Position numbers and translations under genes: made by a program. The notes beneath the pieces were generated by a model. It ran no database searches. It saw only the letters and a program-made list of their open reading frames with translations, and was not told the DNA's origin. A DNA stretch of 64,000 nucleotides from UBA11606 sp965243715 (lineage in GTDB: Bacteria; Actinomycetota; Acidimicrobiia; Acidimicrobiales; Aldehydirespiratoraceae), in NCBI GenBank assembly GCA_965243715.1, contig CBDEVU010000017.1, forward strand, positions 1,208,052-1,272,051, written 5' to 3'. The stretch's first letter is position 1; every line of letters starts with the position of its first letter. Below are positions 16,274-26,800 of the stretch, in pieces.

Positions 16274-18511
16274 CTAGTTCCTCTTCGACCAGCCGGGGGA
16301 TCCAGCCTGCCCCGTTCGTTCACATACGTCGCAGAACTCTCTCGGGGCACATTCGCAGAGCAGAGAGACTCGGCGTTGATCAGTCCAGTTGACGACGTCC
16401 CCGCCGTCGCCTGCATCGATCGCAGACCACTGCCCAGTCAACGTGTAGGTCACGCCAGCCTTCTCGGCCACAATCTCGACCTCCGATTGCGTCTCCAAGT
16501 CCGAACCAGTGAGTAACAGAATCGGTTGACCCGAGTTCTCCGCCGTTGCCCGCAACGTGTTGCGGCGGACCGCGCCGGACATCGAGTTGAGCAACGAGTC
16601 GGCCAGTAGTGGCGCCTCGGTACGCGACTCTGAACAAAGCGCAAGCACGAAGGACAGAGCAAGCACTCGCCGCGAGGCACCGTTGATCTCGAATGCGGAC
16701 ATCGCACGACCGCGAGCGTTCAGAGCGTAAATCTCGAACTGCTTACTCTGTTCCTTGACGCGACGCACACCGACCTCGCTGAACATTCGGAGGGTTGCCT
16801 TGCTTCCTTGCGCCTCTTCGTAGTCATCGTCAGCGACGTTCTCCGCCATGTTGGCGAACAGGCGATTCATCTTTCGCGACAGTTCCTCAACTTGTTTGAA
16901 CTGGATCGTCTGGTATGCGCCATCGAGCACCTGCGTTACAAGATCAGCCAAATTCTGCGCAACTTGTTTGTCTTTGGCGGCTCGCTCATTGCGATTTCGC
17001 TGGTGTATCTGTTTGTCGAGGGAGTTCACACTGCTGTCGAGACCCGGCAGCTCATGTTCATTAAGCACGACACTTCGACGCCGGTTTGAGATCAAGGTAT
17101 TGAGCGTGTCCAACTCGTTGCGAATGATCTGGATGTGTTCTTCATCGAGAGCATCTAGCTTCGCCTCAATATCGCGATACTCGAACCTGAGCGTTTCGAG
17201 CTCTTCGTCGACCTCCGCTAGCTGGCCAGAGAGATCGTGACATCGTTTCTCCCAGGCCGGACCATGGTTGGTATGGTAAAACAGACCCCTCGCAGCTTCG
17301 TAGAGGTGACCAAGATAGTCGGCGCGTTTCTCATTCTCTGCTGTGTCGGCGAGCAGGTCCGCGACGTGGTGCCGGTGAAGTCCATCTCTCTCGAGGTCCT
17401 GACCGCAGATGCAGGTGCCGGATTCGAGAAGCTGTCGGACGAAGAGGAGGTGTTTTTGTGGAATCCGTCCGCTGTCGTAGAGCGGCTTGAGCATTCCGTG
17501 GGCGCCGGTGATGCCCACGGCTGCCAACGGTGCGAGCAGCATTGTGGATGCGAGCTCATTCGCTAGCTCTGCCAGCGTCCGTGTGCGGGCCTTGGAGGCT
17601 GTCGCGAAGCTGGCCCGATTGTTCTTCCGCCGTGCTCGGATCTGCTCGGCAGCACCAATGTCTTTCAATTCTCGTTCCAGATTGTCGTTGGCTCGGTCGA
17701 TTTGGCCTTGCAGGTCAGCAATTTGTTCGTTCGCTTCGCTAATCTGACGAACTCGGTTATCTCGGTCATCTCGCAACTGGTCGACTTCGATCTGCATTGC
17801 GTCGAGATCCGCGTCTCCCACCGCTTTCGTGGCCGCGGCACCAAACGCCTTTCCGATTGCCGCGACTCGACCCGACGCGCGGTTGAAGATGTCGATTCCA
17901 AGGAGGCTGTGGATTGCCGCTGTGGTTTTCGCCTCTACGTCCTTACGGCTCATGACCTGGCCCTCGCTGCCACCAACGAAGTCAGCTGCCTCGTCAGCGT
18001 CCATGACGAAGAAATCCCGAAGGTCCCACGGCAGGAGCTGCTCGATGACTGCATCGACAGCAGCCTGGTGGGGATTCCAGGTGCCGTCTGCCTCGCGAAC
18101 CATAAGCTGCGCTTGGTCGTTGATTCGACGAAAGTCCGGCTCGTCGTCTTTCGTCGCTGGCTTGCCGACTGTCGTTACCGAACGCACGAACTGGTACACG
18201 GTAGACAAGTCCGCACCCTCGCTGTCATGTCGAGAAGCTCCGTCCGTCTCGAACTCAATCGCGACCTTCGTCGTGATTCCAGCCTCTTCGGGACTCCACC
18301 AAGCGGGATGCAGCGAGAACCTCGCTGCATCGCCCGGTAAACCCTTCTCGCTGTACATCCCCCACCGGACCGCTCTCAGAAACGTTGTCTTTCCTGACCC
18401 GTTCTCTGCGCGGATGACCGTCATCGGATAGTCCGGGTTAGCGGACGGCTCAACGACGATCCGGTCGAAGCAGGCGAAGTTCTCAATCTCGATCCGACGC
18501 ATTCTGAGCAC
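16274..18511 (-). CDS. dndD: DndD-like SMC/Rad50-type ATPase
   Basis: The product is 745 aa from GTG 18511, or 742 aa from ATG 18502. The N-terminus has IEIENFACFDRI and Walker A RAENGSGKTTFLRAV. A long coiled-coil follows (about residues 220-320 and 400-560) around a CICGQ element, a Rad50-type zinc-hook candidate. The C-terminal half reads ISRRVLALSF-like NGASRRVLALSFVLALCSES, then APLLADSLLNSMSG where Walker B is expected, with Asp but without the usual second acidic residue, and ILLLTGSDLETQSEVEI. DndD proteins provide ATP-driven DNA manipulation during insertion of phosphorothioate sulphur. The gene starts 2 nt after the 71-aa gene and is followed closely by the 156-aa gene, so all three are in one transcript. 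Confidence 0.8.
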   Translation of the reverse strand: MLRMRRIEIENFACFDRIVVEPSANPDYPMTVIRAENGSGKTTFLRAVRWGMYSEKGLPGDAARFSLHPAWWSPEEAGITTKVAIEFETDGASRHDSEGADLSTVYQFVRSVTTVGKPATKDDEPDFRRINDQAQLMVREADGTWNPHQAAVDAVIEQLLPWDLRDFFVMDADEAADFVGGSEGQVMSRKDVEAKTTAAIHSLLGIDIFNRASGRVAAIGKAFGAAATKAVGDADLDAMQIEVDQLRDDRDNRVRQISEANEQIADLQGQIDRANDNLERELKDIGAAEQIRARRKNNRASFATASKARTRTLAELANELASTMLLAPLAAVGITGAHGMLKPLYDSGRIPQKHLLFVRQLLESGTCICGQDLERDGLHRHHVADLLADTAENEKRADYLGHLYEAARGLFYHTNHGPAWEKRCHDLSGQLAEVDEELETLRFEYRDIEAKLDALDEEHIQIIRNELDTLNTLISNRRRSVVLNEHELPGLDSSVNSLDKQIHQRNRNERAAKDKQVAQNLADLVTQVLDGAYQTIQFKQVEELSRKMNRLFANMAENVADDDYEEAQGSKATLRMFSEVGVRRVKEQSKQFEIYALNARGRAMSAFEINGASRRVLALSFVLALCSESRTEAPLLADSLLNSMSGAVRRNTLRATAENSGQPILLLTGSDLETQSEVEIVAEKAGVTYTLTGQWSAIDAGDGGDVVNWTDQRRVSLLCECAPREFCDVCERTGQAGSPGWSKRN

Positions 18512-18513
18512 GA

Positions 18514-18729
18514 CTACTCACCTTCTCGGAGGACAGCCATCGCTGCGCCATAGATTAGGTCTTCGATCTTCTGTTTGATGTTCGTTCCCTTCGTGCGGTG
18601 TTGGTCTTCGAGATTCACTATCTTCATCACGAGATGCGCGAGCGCATCGGAATCAACTTCTTCTCCCGAAGCAAGCCGCTGCGACTGGCTTTTGATCTCA
18701 TGAAAGATGCGGTCGTAGTTGTTTACCAC
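18514..18729 (-). CDS. 71-aa helical protein of the phosphorothioation-type operon
   Basis: Its start overlaps the end of the helicase gene by 7 nt and its stop lies 2 nt before the DndD-like start. The sequence is mostly charged helix (MVNNYDRIFHEIKSQSQRLA, AHLVMKIVNLEDQHRTKG, KIEDLIYGAAMAVLREGE). The tight packing suggests a required small subunit. No family is recognised. Confidence 0.65.
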   Translation of the reverse strand: MVNNYDRIFHEIKSQSQRLASGEEVDSDALAHLVMKIVNLEDQHRTKGTNIKQKIEDLIYGAAMAVLREGE

Positions 18730-20966
18730 GGGTCTCCTTGGGGTGTCGCGGGTGCGACGAGATAATCACCTGGGTGTTGTAGGACCCGTTGGTCGACGAC
18801 TTGGGGCCAATACGCTCCTCGAATCGTTTCGAGCGTTGTGAGGACGCCGTCACCGCCGGCAGCGTTTCGAGCATGCGCTGCAAAAGAGTACGCCCGGTTG
18901 AGTTCTGAGTGAATAATCTTGCGTACACTTGCTGGCCCGGTCGTGGTCGCGAGGCTCGCCGGAGGAAGTGCTATGAAATCATGAACGAGAGCCCACTGCT
19001 TGCCGGGCGATCTCCGAAGCACGCGACCCCGGCGCTGAATCCATTCACGTTGCACTGTCGATGAAGCGATAATGAACGCCTCTCGAATACTTGGGATATC
19101 GACACCCTCGTCGAGGACCTTCTTAGCGAGCAGTACTTGGTACCCGCCCTGTTCGAACGTTGAAAGCGTTTCGTTCAGCAGTTGCGGATTTGCTGTCGTG
19201 TTCTGGGTGACCGGCGCCCAACGAATGCCTAAGGAACCTAGCATCTCTCCGATTTGGTCAAACTGCTCGGGGTTCTTAGCGGAGGCGTAGATCAGCGCGT
19301 GTGTCAGATGCTTGGGCCCGCGCGCCGTCAGGACCGCATGAAGCAGGGATATTTTGGCCTGTGCGGTCTCGACGATTCTCCGCCTAGCGATCAGCAGACG
19401 CTGAACCGTGTCGCCATCATCGCCTCGGCCCATGGCCGCCCCGATTCGCCCGCTTAGCTCGACAAACTCATCGAGTTCGTCCTCGTCGAGTGTTGCTGCG
19501 TGCACGTAGTAGTTGTACGGCGTGAGGCAGAATCCGATTGCGCGGTCAAGACCGAACTCGTACACCGGCGACCCGAAGAACTCAAAGATCTCTTCGGTAC
19601 CGTCGGGATCGTACTGTCGCTCCGGGGTTGCAGACAATGCCAAACGGCGTTCGAATAGTTCAGGTTTGTTGTCGATGAACCCTTTGGCTCCGAGCGAGTG
19701 AGCTTCATCCGCTATGAACATCGTTGGAATCGGGGTCCCTGTGCGCTTCGCCTTCACAGCGACGGTGTTTTGAAAAGCGGGAGTACACAACATGTTGTTG
19801 GTGACCACGAGGAGGTGCGTGCCCCCTCTCGCCAAACGTCGAAAGAACGTCGTTAGCGCGATATCGGCATTCCGTTCACGACTCGGGGCAGTGGCAGTGA
19901 TACCAAATCTCTCCACTTCATTGACCCATTGATCAACTAGTGGTGACGACGGCGCCGAGGTAACAACCAGGAACGGTTTGTCTCCGAGTCGATCCTGCGC
20001 TCGGGTTGCACAGATCAGTGCTGTTAGCGTCTTCCCAGCACCTGTGGCCATCGCGATCGTGCCCCGTTCAGGCACCTCTCCGGTTTCCCAAGCTCGCACC
20101 GCCTCGCCTTGGTGTCCGTAGTCGCCTTCCTCCCAGACAAGCCATTCGGGGATCACGAGGCGAGGGTTCGTCGAGGACGACCTCCGCGCAAATCGCTGGC
20201 GGAGCGTCTCTGCCGCATCGCTGGCCCATGCTGGCTCTCCGTCGTCGCTCACAGCGGCCTTGTAGTCGCTGGGGGTAGGAGCCATGTCGGGAGCCGTCCG
20301 GATGATGTCTTGTTCCACTGCTTCCGGCAGATCGAGAACCTGAGCGATTCCTGGACTTCGCCCGCGCGACCAGTCGTTGAGGATCGAGATTCCATCCAAG
20401 ACTCGACCTCGACTGAACTCGTTCCATGTGACATCGACGTCGAGATGCTCAACACCATCTGCTACACCTCTCCCAGTCGCGTTCCCCGATCCTCGCGCAA
20501 GTACTTGATCCTTCCCATCGTCGAACAGCCAGATCTTCGGGTGGTAGTTCGACTCCGGTCTTGGAATCGCTATTCGCAGCCGAAGGCGACCTGTGGCGAT
20601 CATCCATGCGAGGCACTCCAGAGCGTGGCGCTCAAGCGCAGATGTGTTCGCCTTACCACCCTGGAATACGTTGGCAATCCGTTCGCTGGCTTCGTCGGCC
20701 GACATAACCAATGCACGATCTATAGCGGCCTTCTCCGCTGCGAAGATCGCTGGTGACACGGTCAGGTCAATCGGGACCGTATCGGTCCTGTTCAGGTAGT
20801 TGGCGAGCCCTGGGGCGAGCCGTGAGATCCATCCCGCGGTGAACCAGCCAAAGGCACCACGTACCGACGTTGCCGCCTGGAACCCGGGGATGAGGATGCG
20901 AGGGCCAACGGACTCATCCGGCAAGCGGTATATCCCGGGCTGAAGCGTCGGTTCGTCCGCAAGCAT
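18723..20966 (-). CDS. SF2 helicase with N-terminal phospholipase-D-like domain
   Basis: The protein is 747 aa. Residues 1-200 hold a PLD-like domain with YHPKIWLFDDG (residues 141-151) and GSGNATGRG, the HxK plus GSxN pattern of PLD nucleases. One HKD motif is clear. Residues 260-700 form a helicase core: MATGAGKT (about 306-313), FIADEAHS, LALSATP, QVLLAKKVLDEGVDIP, and the motif VI region QREWIQRRGRVLRR. Such PLD-helicase fusions act as restriction effectors. In this operon it is the best candidate for the nuclease that destroys unmodified DNA. It starts 2 nt after the upstream gene's stop. Confidence 0.85.
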   Translation of the reverse strand: MLADEPTLQPGIYRLPDESVGPRILIPGFQAATSVRGAFGWFTAGWISRLAPGLANYLNRTDTVPIDLTVSPAIFAAEKAAIDRALVMSADEASERIANVFQGGKANTSALERHALECLAWMIATGRLRLRIAIPRPESNYHPKIWLFDDGKDQVLARGSGNATGRGVADGVEHLDVDVTWNEFSRGRVLDGISILNDWSRGRSPGIAQVLDLPEAVEQDIIRTAPDMAPTPSDYKAAVSDDGEPAWASDAAETLRQRFARRSSSTNPRLVIPEWLVWEEGDYGHQGEAVRAWETGEVPERGTIAMATGAGKTLTALICATRAQDRLGDKPFLVVTSAPSSPLVDQWVNEVERFGITATAPSRERNADIALTTFFRRLARGGTHLLVVTNNMLCTPAFQNTVAVKAKRTGTPIPTMFIADEAHSLGAKGFIDNKPELFERRLALSATPERQYDPDGTEEIFEFFGSPVYEFGLDRAIGFCLTPYNYYVHAATLDEDELDEFVELSGRIGAAMGRGDDGDTVQRLLIARRRIVETAQAKISLLHAVLTARGPKHLTHALIYASAKNPEQFDQIGEMLGSLGIRWAPVTQNTTANPQLLNETLSTFEQGGYQVLLAKKVLDEGVDIPSIREAFIIASSTVQREWIQRRGRVLRRSPGKQWALVHDFIALPPASLATTTGPASVRKIIHSELNRAYSFAAHARNAAGGDGVLTTLETIRGAYWPQVVDQRVLQHPGDYLVAPATPQGDPW

Positions 20967-20968
20967 CC

Positions 20969-23005
20969 CTAGATGAACCGCCGACGTTTCTTGATCCGCT
21001 GTAACAGATCGTCTGCATCAGCGGAGCCGGACTCTGGAGCGTCCTCGTGGATGGCAAGACAAGCGCGGCCATCGCTTAGCAGTTCGAGGCGAACGACCAT
21101 CCCCGCGCTAGCGCCAAGTGCCTTCAGCGGATCAGCTAAATATCCCACGGATGCTGTACCGTTCGGCGACCACAGGCGCCAGACCACCGAGAGCGGCTCG
21201 CACCCAGCGGGGTCCACGAGTTCGACCCGAACGGCCTCGTTGGGCCCACACCCGAGAGCCCGAGCCACCTCCGGCGGGACGCCGAGAACGCTGTAGCCAC
21301 GGAGGTATCGCTCCTCGACGGGGAACGTCCAATACGGATTGCCAGCCTCGTTTCGCCCGTCGATCACATCGTCAAGATCGCGGTAGTTCAGCGTGGACGG
21401 ATCAGTGACGCTGACATAGCCATCACGAACGGTGAAATGTGGTGTCGCCAGATAGCTCCAGACACTGCCCTCGGCCACGCCAAAAAGCCGAGGGAGCTCC
21501 TCGAGGACCCGCTCGGTGGTGGTAACGCCGCCATCCTCTTCGATCCGCTGGATGATCTCGGCTGGGATGCCCTCGTAGATGTCATCGATCCAACCGACGA
21601 GGCCCCACCGATACTTGTCTGAGCGCGCCACATCCTCGATCCCTGACAGGTGTGCACCCAGGCGATTCACGTCGAGTCCGCAGAGCTCAGCGATCTCTTC
21701 TTTGGTCGCTGGACGGCCGATCTCCAACAACGCTGCCTTAACCTGCGCCCTAGCGGTCTTTTGAAAGCCGAGACTCTCGCCGATTCGGTGGAGTCCCGCG
21801 GCCTCTAGCAGTTCGTTCCAATAGCCGCTCTCAGCCAGGGCATCGAACTCATCCCTCAGGTTCTCCTCCGGTAGCAGCCCAACGCTGTCCGAGAGTTCCT
21901 TGGCCCGATTCTTTAGACGCTCAAAGCTGCTCGCCGCCTCCGGGCTGAGCCTCAACCGACCCGCTGAAGAACGACCCATCCAAACGACCAGATACCGCAC
22001 TGCCAAGTCATCGGCAGCGTCCAACTCCGACGAACACCCCAGGAACTCGTGAACCATCCCGGCCAGGTCGTCCGCGGTGACGACAGCCGGGACAAGTGGC
22101 CCCCAGAGCCCGACGACCTCTGACATGAGATCCCCCAAGGACTTTTCGAGGTTGTTCTTGACCCGCTTCTCTGTCTGGCGAATACACTCGCTGGTGACGC
22201 CAAGCTGCTGCCCAAGTTTCCTGCGTCCCGTCGGATTGGCCACATATACTCGCCTGGCGAGGACTGCGGCTTCCACCTCTCTACTCTCCCCGATCAGTCG
22301 CCGTGTCGCCGATCGTATGAGCGAACCGACCGGCTCAGGGTCGACTAGCTCATCTAATCGGATTTGAGATAGTATCCCGGAGAGGCCAGTAAATCTGAGG
22401 ATGCCCTCCAGGTCTCTATCGAGAGCATCAGCAACAGTCTCGGCGCCTCGGTAGTTCATCGAGGCGCTAAACAACGCTGCTAGCTGTTGGTTCAGATGGC
22501 GCCATGACTCACGACTCGGCTCTACCCCCCAGGATCCGTCAGGAGCTTCAGCCTCCTGTGAGGCCAAGTCTTCGTCGCTCGACCCTCCAACGGGGTGGTC
22601 ACCGGGGTGTTCGCGGACAACCCTCTCAGCATGGGCCACGCACCATTCGACCACCGACCGCACGGTCACATCGCCAGCGTTCCTAAAACCTTGGATATGA
22701 GCCGGCTCGAGGTCGAGGACCTGTTCCCAGGCATCGACGCCATTGTGCTGTAAGCAGTTGCGAGCCCGTACCGGTAGCTCGAATAGTGGAACCTCACCTT
22801 GAAGTCTCGCCAAGGGTGGCAGGAGTTCGCGGAGCGGTTGTCGATCCGTCGCCAGCAGCAAGTCGACGATCATCTCGCGTGGCTGGCTGCTCTTGAGCAG
22901 ATCGTCAAGCCAGCTCTGGCTTGCCCTGGAGGTAAGGGGGCAGATTTTCGCTAGGATCCAACCGGGACACCGCCAGACTGACGGCTCGCTAGGCATCTCC
23001 TCCAT
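20969..23005 (-). CDS. Protein combining an RNA polymerase alpha-CTD-like and a sigma-region-4-like domain
   Basis: In this 678-aa protein, residues about 75-125 read FELPVRARNCLQHNGVDAWE, then AHIQGFRNAGDVTVRSVVEW, closely following the alpha subunit C-terminal domain pattern (helix-hairpin-helix). Near residues 260-290, GRRKLGQQLGVTSECIRQTE followed by KRVKNNLE is the helix-turn-helix of sigma-70 region 4. Later segments repeat winged-helix-like stretches (LLEIGRPATKEEIAELCGLD). There is no catalytic motif. The gene sits 9 nt after the DndC-like stop and 2 nt before the helicase gene, so it is a full member of the island. It probably binds DNA, and whether it recruits RNA polymerase is open. 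Confidence 0.75.
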   Translation of the reverse strand: MEEMPSEPSVWRCPGWILAKICPLTSRASQSWLDDLLKSSQPREMIVDLLLATDRQPLRELLPPLARLQGEVPLFELPVRARNCLQHNGVDAWEQVLDLEPAHIQGFRNAGDVTVRSVVEWCVAHAERVVREHPGDHPVGGSSDEDLASQEAEAPDGSWGVEPSRESWRHLNQQLAALFSASMNYRGAETVADALDRDLEGILRFTGLSGILSQIRLDELVDPEPVGSLIRSATRRLIGESREVEAAVLARRVYVANPTGRRKLGQQLGVTSECIRQTEKRVKNNLEKSLGDLMSEVVGLWGPLVPAVVTADDLAGMVHEFLGCSSELDAADDLAVRYLVVWMGRSSAGRLRLSPEAASSFERLKNRAKELSDSVGLLPEENLRDEFDALAESGYWNELLEAAGLHRIGESLGFQKTARAQVKAALLEIGRPATKEEIAELCGLDVNRLGAHLSGIEDVARSDKYRWGLVGWIDDIYEGIPAEIIQRIEEDGGVTTTERVLEELPRLFGVAEGSVWSYLATPHFTVRDGYVSVTDPSTLNYRDLDDVIDGRNEAGNPYWTFPVEERYLRGYSVLGVPPEVARALGCGPNEAVRVELVDPAGCEPLSVVWRLWSPNGTASVGYLADPLKALGASAGMVVRLELLSDGRACLAIHEDAPESGSADADDLLQRIKKRRRFI

Positions 23006-23014
23006 CGTCTGCTC

Positions 23015-23863
23015 CTATAGGGCGCAGACAGCGCAGGCTTCGCTGTCGTCATCTTCATCGAAGGCGCCGACTAGTGCCTCGATCAGCGGCCGGTTTGGAC
23101 GCTCCGTGGTCTTTCGTTCAAGAGCAGCCTCGTGCCGTTCCATGATTTCATCGCTTCGCCCGATCAGTTCGACGAGGGTCTCGCTGCCTGTCCAGGTGTA
23201 CTGACGGCCAGCCATCGCCGTGCTGCCGAAATCCGCATCGCCGTCGACGCCAGCATCCTGGAGCACCTTCTGTTCGATCGCAACGGCACGTTCAAACAAA
23301 TCCGGGTGCTTGTTCGCAAGCCCGACCCACTCGGCTTTGCGTTGGTAGAAACAGAAGTAGCAACCGGAGCGCGTCCGCCACTCGTAGTAGGTTGGGAGCC
23401 CGATGCCGGCATCGTCAAGGATTCGCATGACTCCGTCGTAGTCGACGTCGTCGTCGATGAACGGAAAGACCGTCTTGATGTTGGTCTTGGTGGAGATATA
23501 GCCCTTTCGATTTGCCTCGTCGGCACGGATCGCGACGTAGGAGATAGCCGGTTCATCGCCGACCCACTCCTCGATCGGCTTGATCTTCATGTTCTTGGTG
23601 CACCACCGCATCTGCGGTGAGGGCAAGACGCCACGGAACACCTCGAACCAGTGATCGAAGCCGCGCAGAGCGTTCAGCCGCTGAATTGGTTTCCCAAGGA
23701 TGACTTCGAGACGGACTAGGTACTCATAGGTCTCTGGGAGCTCAGCACCCGTATCGCAGAAGAAGTACTCCATCTCAGGCACCCGGTAACGCAGGTGTAC
23801 AGCGAGCGCGGAGGAGTCCTTTCCGCCCGAGATCCCACAGATATGTCGTACGCCATCAACCAT
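23015..23863 (-). CDS. dndC: DndC-like PP-loop sulphurtransferase (short form)
   Basis: The 282-aa product carries the PP-loop ATP-pyrophosphatase motif GISGGKDSS (residues 10-18), RWCTKNMKIKPIE, and a Cys pair in SGCYFCFYQRKAEW. The PAPS-reductase/DndC family uses these to activate DNA and pass sulphur, with the Cys residues able to hold an iron-sulphur cluster. A further Cys pair, EACAVC, lies at the extreme C-terminus. It is much shorter than classical DndC (about 500 aa). The start overlaps the end of the large ATPase gene by 8 nt. A cysteine desulfurase in the same operon would supply the sulphur. Confidence 0.85.
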   Translation of the reverse strand: MVDGVRHICGISGGKDSSALAVHLRYRVPEMEYFFCDTGAELPETYEYLVRLEVILGKPIQRLNALRGFDHWFEVFRGVLPSPQMRWCTKNMKIKPIEEWVGDEPAISYVAIRADEANRKGYISTKTNIKTVFPFIDDDVDYDGVMRILDDAGIGLPTYYEWRTRSGCYFCFYQRKAEWVGLANKHPDLFERAVAIEQKVLQDAGVDGDADFGSTAMAGRQYTWTGSETLVELIGRSDEIMERHEAALERKTTERPNRPLIEALVGAFDEDDDSEACAVCAL

Positions 23864-26800
23864 TCTTCGCCTCTTGTACGAAGTCTATCACGCCAACATC
23901 TTCCGCTGCGGAACCCATGGGCAAAATCTGTTCCCCAAGTAGGGCCAGCATCGCCATCTTGGCCTTGGTTTCAGAACCCAGCGACTCGGCCAGGGCATCG
24001 AGTGCAGAGTCCAACTTCGCCTGTGCTATCGCTCGGTCACTGTCATCGAGTACGACGAGCCGATACTCTTCCCGACCGTCAGCGCTAGTGACAGTTACTC
24101 GGCGAGCCTCGAACGCTCCGAACCCGTGCACACGACGATCAACGTGAAGTGCTATGAGCCGCTGAAACGACGCGATCCGACTAGGGAGTTGCGCACCAAA
24201 GCGCACACAGTCCTCGTCGGACCATTCCGCGACGGCCTTCTTGGACACCACCGTAGCGATTGCCTTGATCCACTCGCGGTCGTTCTCCGTCGAATCGTTG
24301 GCCATCGTCAAGATGAACGAACGAGCCTCGGGATCGAGCACCTCGTTCTCGAGCGAAGCTGCCTGACCTGTAACCGCTAGCCGGCTAGCTTCGCCTGCAG
24401 TTTCCAGTAGGTCCGCGAGTAGATCGTCTAGGAGACCTTCAAAACTTGTCTCAAGTTCGCCCAGAGCCCGCGAAACCGCCCTAGCAAGATGTCGCTTCTT
24501 AGCGTAGGTCTCCGCTGTGGCTTTGACTTCGGGGAACCCGAAGGCCTCAGGTAGGCGCTTGAATAACAACTCATCGGGTTCCACCGCCGTCTTGAGAGCC
24601 TCCCGAGCTGCGATGGTCTTGTCGGACAGAGCCTCAGTGGCCAGCGTGAAGTTGTCGAGTTGCCCGACCGCGCCGACAAGGTGGCCGACGATCGCTAAGA
24701 CATTGCTTACCCGGTGTTTCCGGAATCGTCTGGCGACGCCGAGCGATTCTGCTAGCTCGTCCACAACCTCTCGGCGCGCGCCGCTTGCGTTGGCGAAGTG
24801 CTTGATGTCGAAATGGCCAGGGTTCCGCACCATCCGCTCTGACACATCGGGGCTAAGAACCGGCTTGAAGGTGCCGTGCTCATAGATGGCGACCTCGTCG
24901 GCGTTCGCTAGCAAACCAGCTGTCACGAAAACTGGAACCACTGCCGCCTTCATCCCGAACGGTGGAGACATCAGCACCGCGTAAACATCGTTCAGGTTGA
25001 TCCGGCGCTTCCGGGCTCGTTTGAACTCGCCTTGAAGAGCCTTCCACGCTGGCTGGAGTGACGGAACTGTCGGCGCGGCGAAGACCCTGGTTCCGTTCCG
25101 GTCATCATCTCGGTGCATTCCGGAGCGGCCCAATACCGAGCGGTACATGGCAACCTCAGGGCCGTAGCCTTGGAATCCAAGGTCTACCTCTCCAACGTGT
25201 TCAAGCATTCCTTCGAGCACAAGTCGTCGCGCCTTGGCCCCTTGAGAGGTGACCGCGGTTCGGTTGATCATCTCGTTGCCGATGATTGGAGTGTCGGGAT
25301 AGCAGAGGTCCGCTGCGGCAGAGATCGCGGTACTCCCGCGGCCCTCCGGTAGCGGGACCGGCCCGTCTGCTTGCACTAGGTACCAATCGCAGTTTTCAGA
25401 TGCGAAGGTGGAAACCAGCGATCCTCTGAGCATCGCTTCGGCTTGAGCGAGCTGTTCACCAAGCTCACTGCGGGCAACCCGATCATCGACAACCTCAGGA
25501 AGCTCCAGAACGCTACGGATTGCTGCTACGGATCGCTGCTACGGATCGGGCCGCGCGGTCGAGGTCGGAGATGTCGTCGGGGATGGCGGCCACCGTTGGC
25601 TTGGTGGGCCCGTTCGCGGCCTTGCCGGTGGGACAGACGCGCTCGGTTCCGACAACCAAGAGGATCTCTCCGTCCACTTCGGCGAACGGAGCCACGGGAT
25701 CAACCGATTCAGAACCAATGGCGTATCGGCGAGAGAAGACCCTGAGGATGTCGTTTTGCGCCGAGTGCCGCGCTGCCACGACCGGTTCGGGTGCATCGAT
25801 CCTGCCGAGAATCTCGACCAAAGGTACGTGTGCGGCCCGAGCGATTGCGCTATCGATCAAGACACGGAGGTCGATGTTGCTTCCCTGCCAAATCCGGTAC
25901 TCGTCGGCAAAGTCCCGATAGGTCACAAGGCTTGACTCTTCGAGGTCCGCGAGCACCCGCTCGGGTCCTAGATAAAGGAGATCCAGAATCTTATTGGAGG
26001 CCCGCAGCGTGCCTGCAGCTGACACCAGGTTCAGCACCGCGATGGCCTTGGCAACGCTTGCCTGTTCCTCAGCTAGCCCGTGAGTGTCGCGCAAGCGCGT
26101 CGCTATCTCGATCCACCGACTAGAACCACTCCCACCTGTTGCGGTGACAACTCCGCCACCGACGAAGTAGTCGTAGACCTGCGCCAGACCGACCACAGGG
26201 GGCGCGCCGCTACCCGCCACCTCCATGCTGGCCAGCAACGCCGGTACCGCGGAGGGGCCCGGCCCCGTCAAGAACGAAAAAAGTGTGCGTTCGTTCTGTC
26301 CGTACCGGCTACACAGTTCCGGTAGTACGGCTGTAACGAGCGGGTGCAATGGATAGCAGGCCGCCACCACGTCGGCCTTCGAGAGGTACTCGATCCCTAC
26401 CCTGGCCATCAAGTCGGCTGTTTCCGTAGCCCACTTCGCAATGCGTCGTGTCAGGCCTTTGTCGGTGCTCTCGAACACGGTGCCGATCAGGGCGCGGGTC
26501 TGAGCGGCCGAATCGACATAGGGGATGTCCTCAAAACGACCCTGCACCTTTGCCCACTCGCGCTGTTCGGGGTCGTCGCTTCCCATGAAGTAGTCCTGGA
26601 AGGAGAGATGCTGCAGCGTCAGAGTGAAGATCGGCGCGCCCGCCCCTTGACCAGCTTCTGCTAGCTGTTGCAGGAGGTACGGGTCGGTGTCCGATGACTG
26701 ATCTACAGCTTCGAGGTTCTTGCCGAACTCGTCGATTATGATCAGAAGCGGGGCGTCGTCAGCCAGACAGCGAGCGACCTCCAATAGCGCGGCAGGGGAC

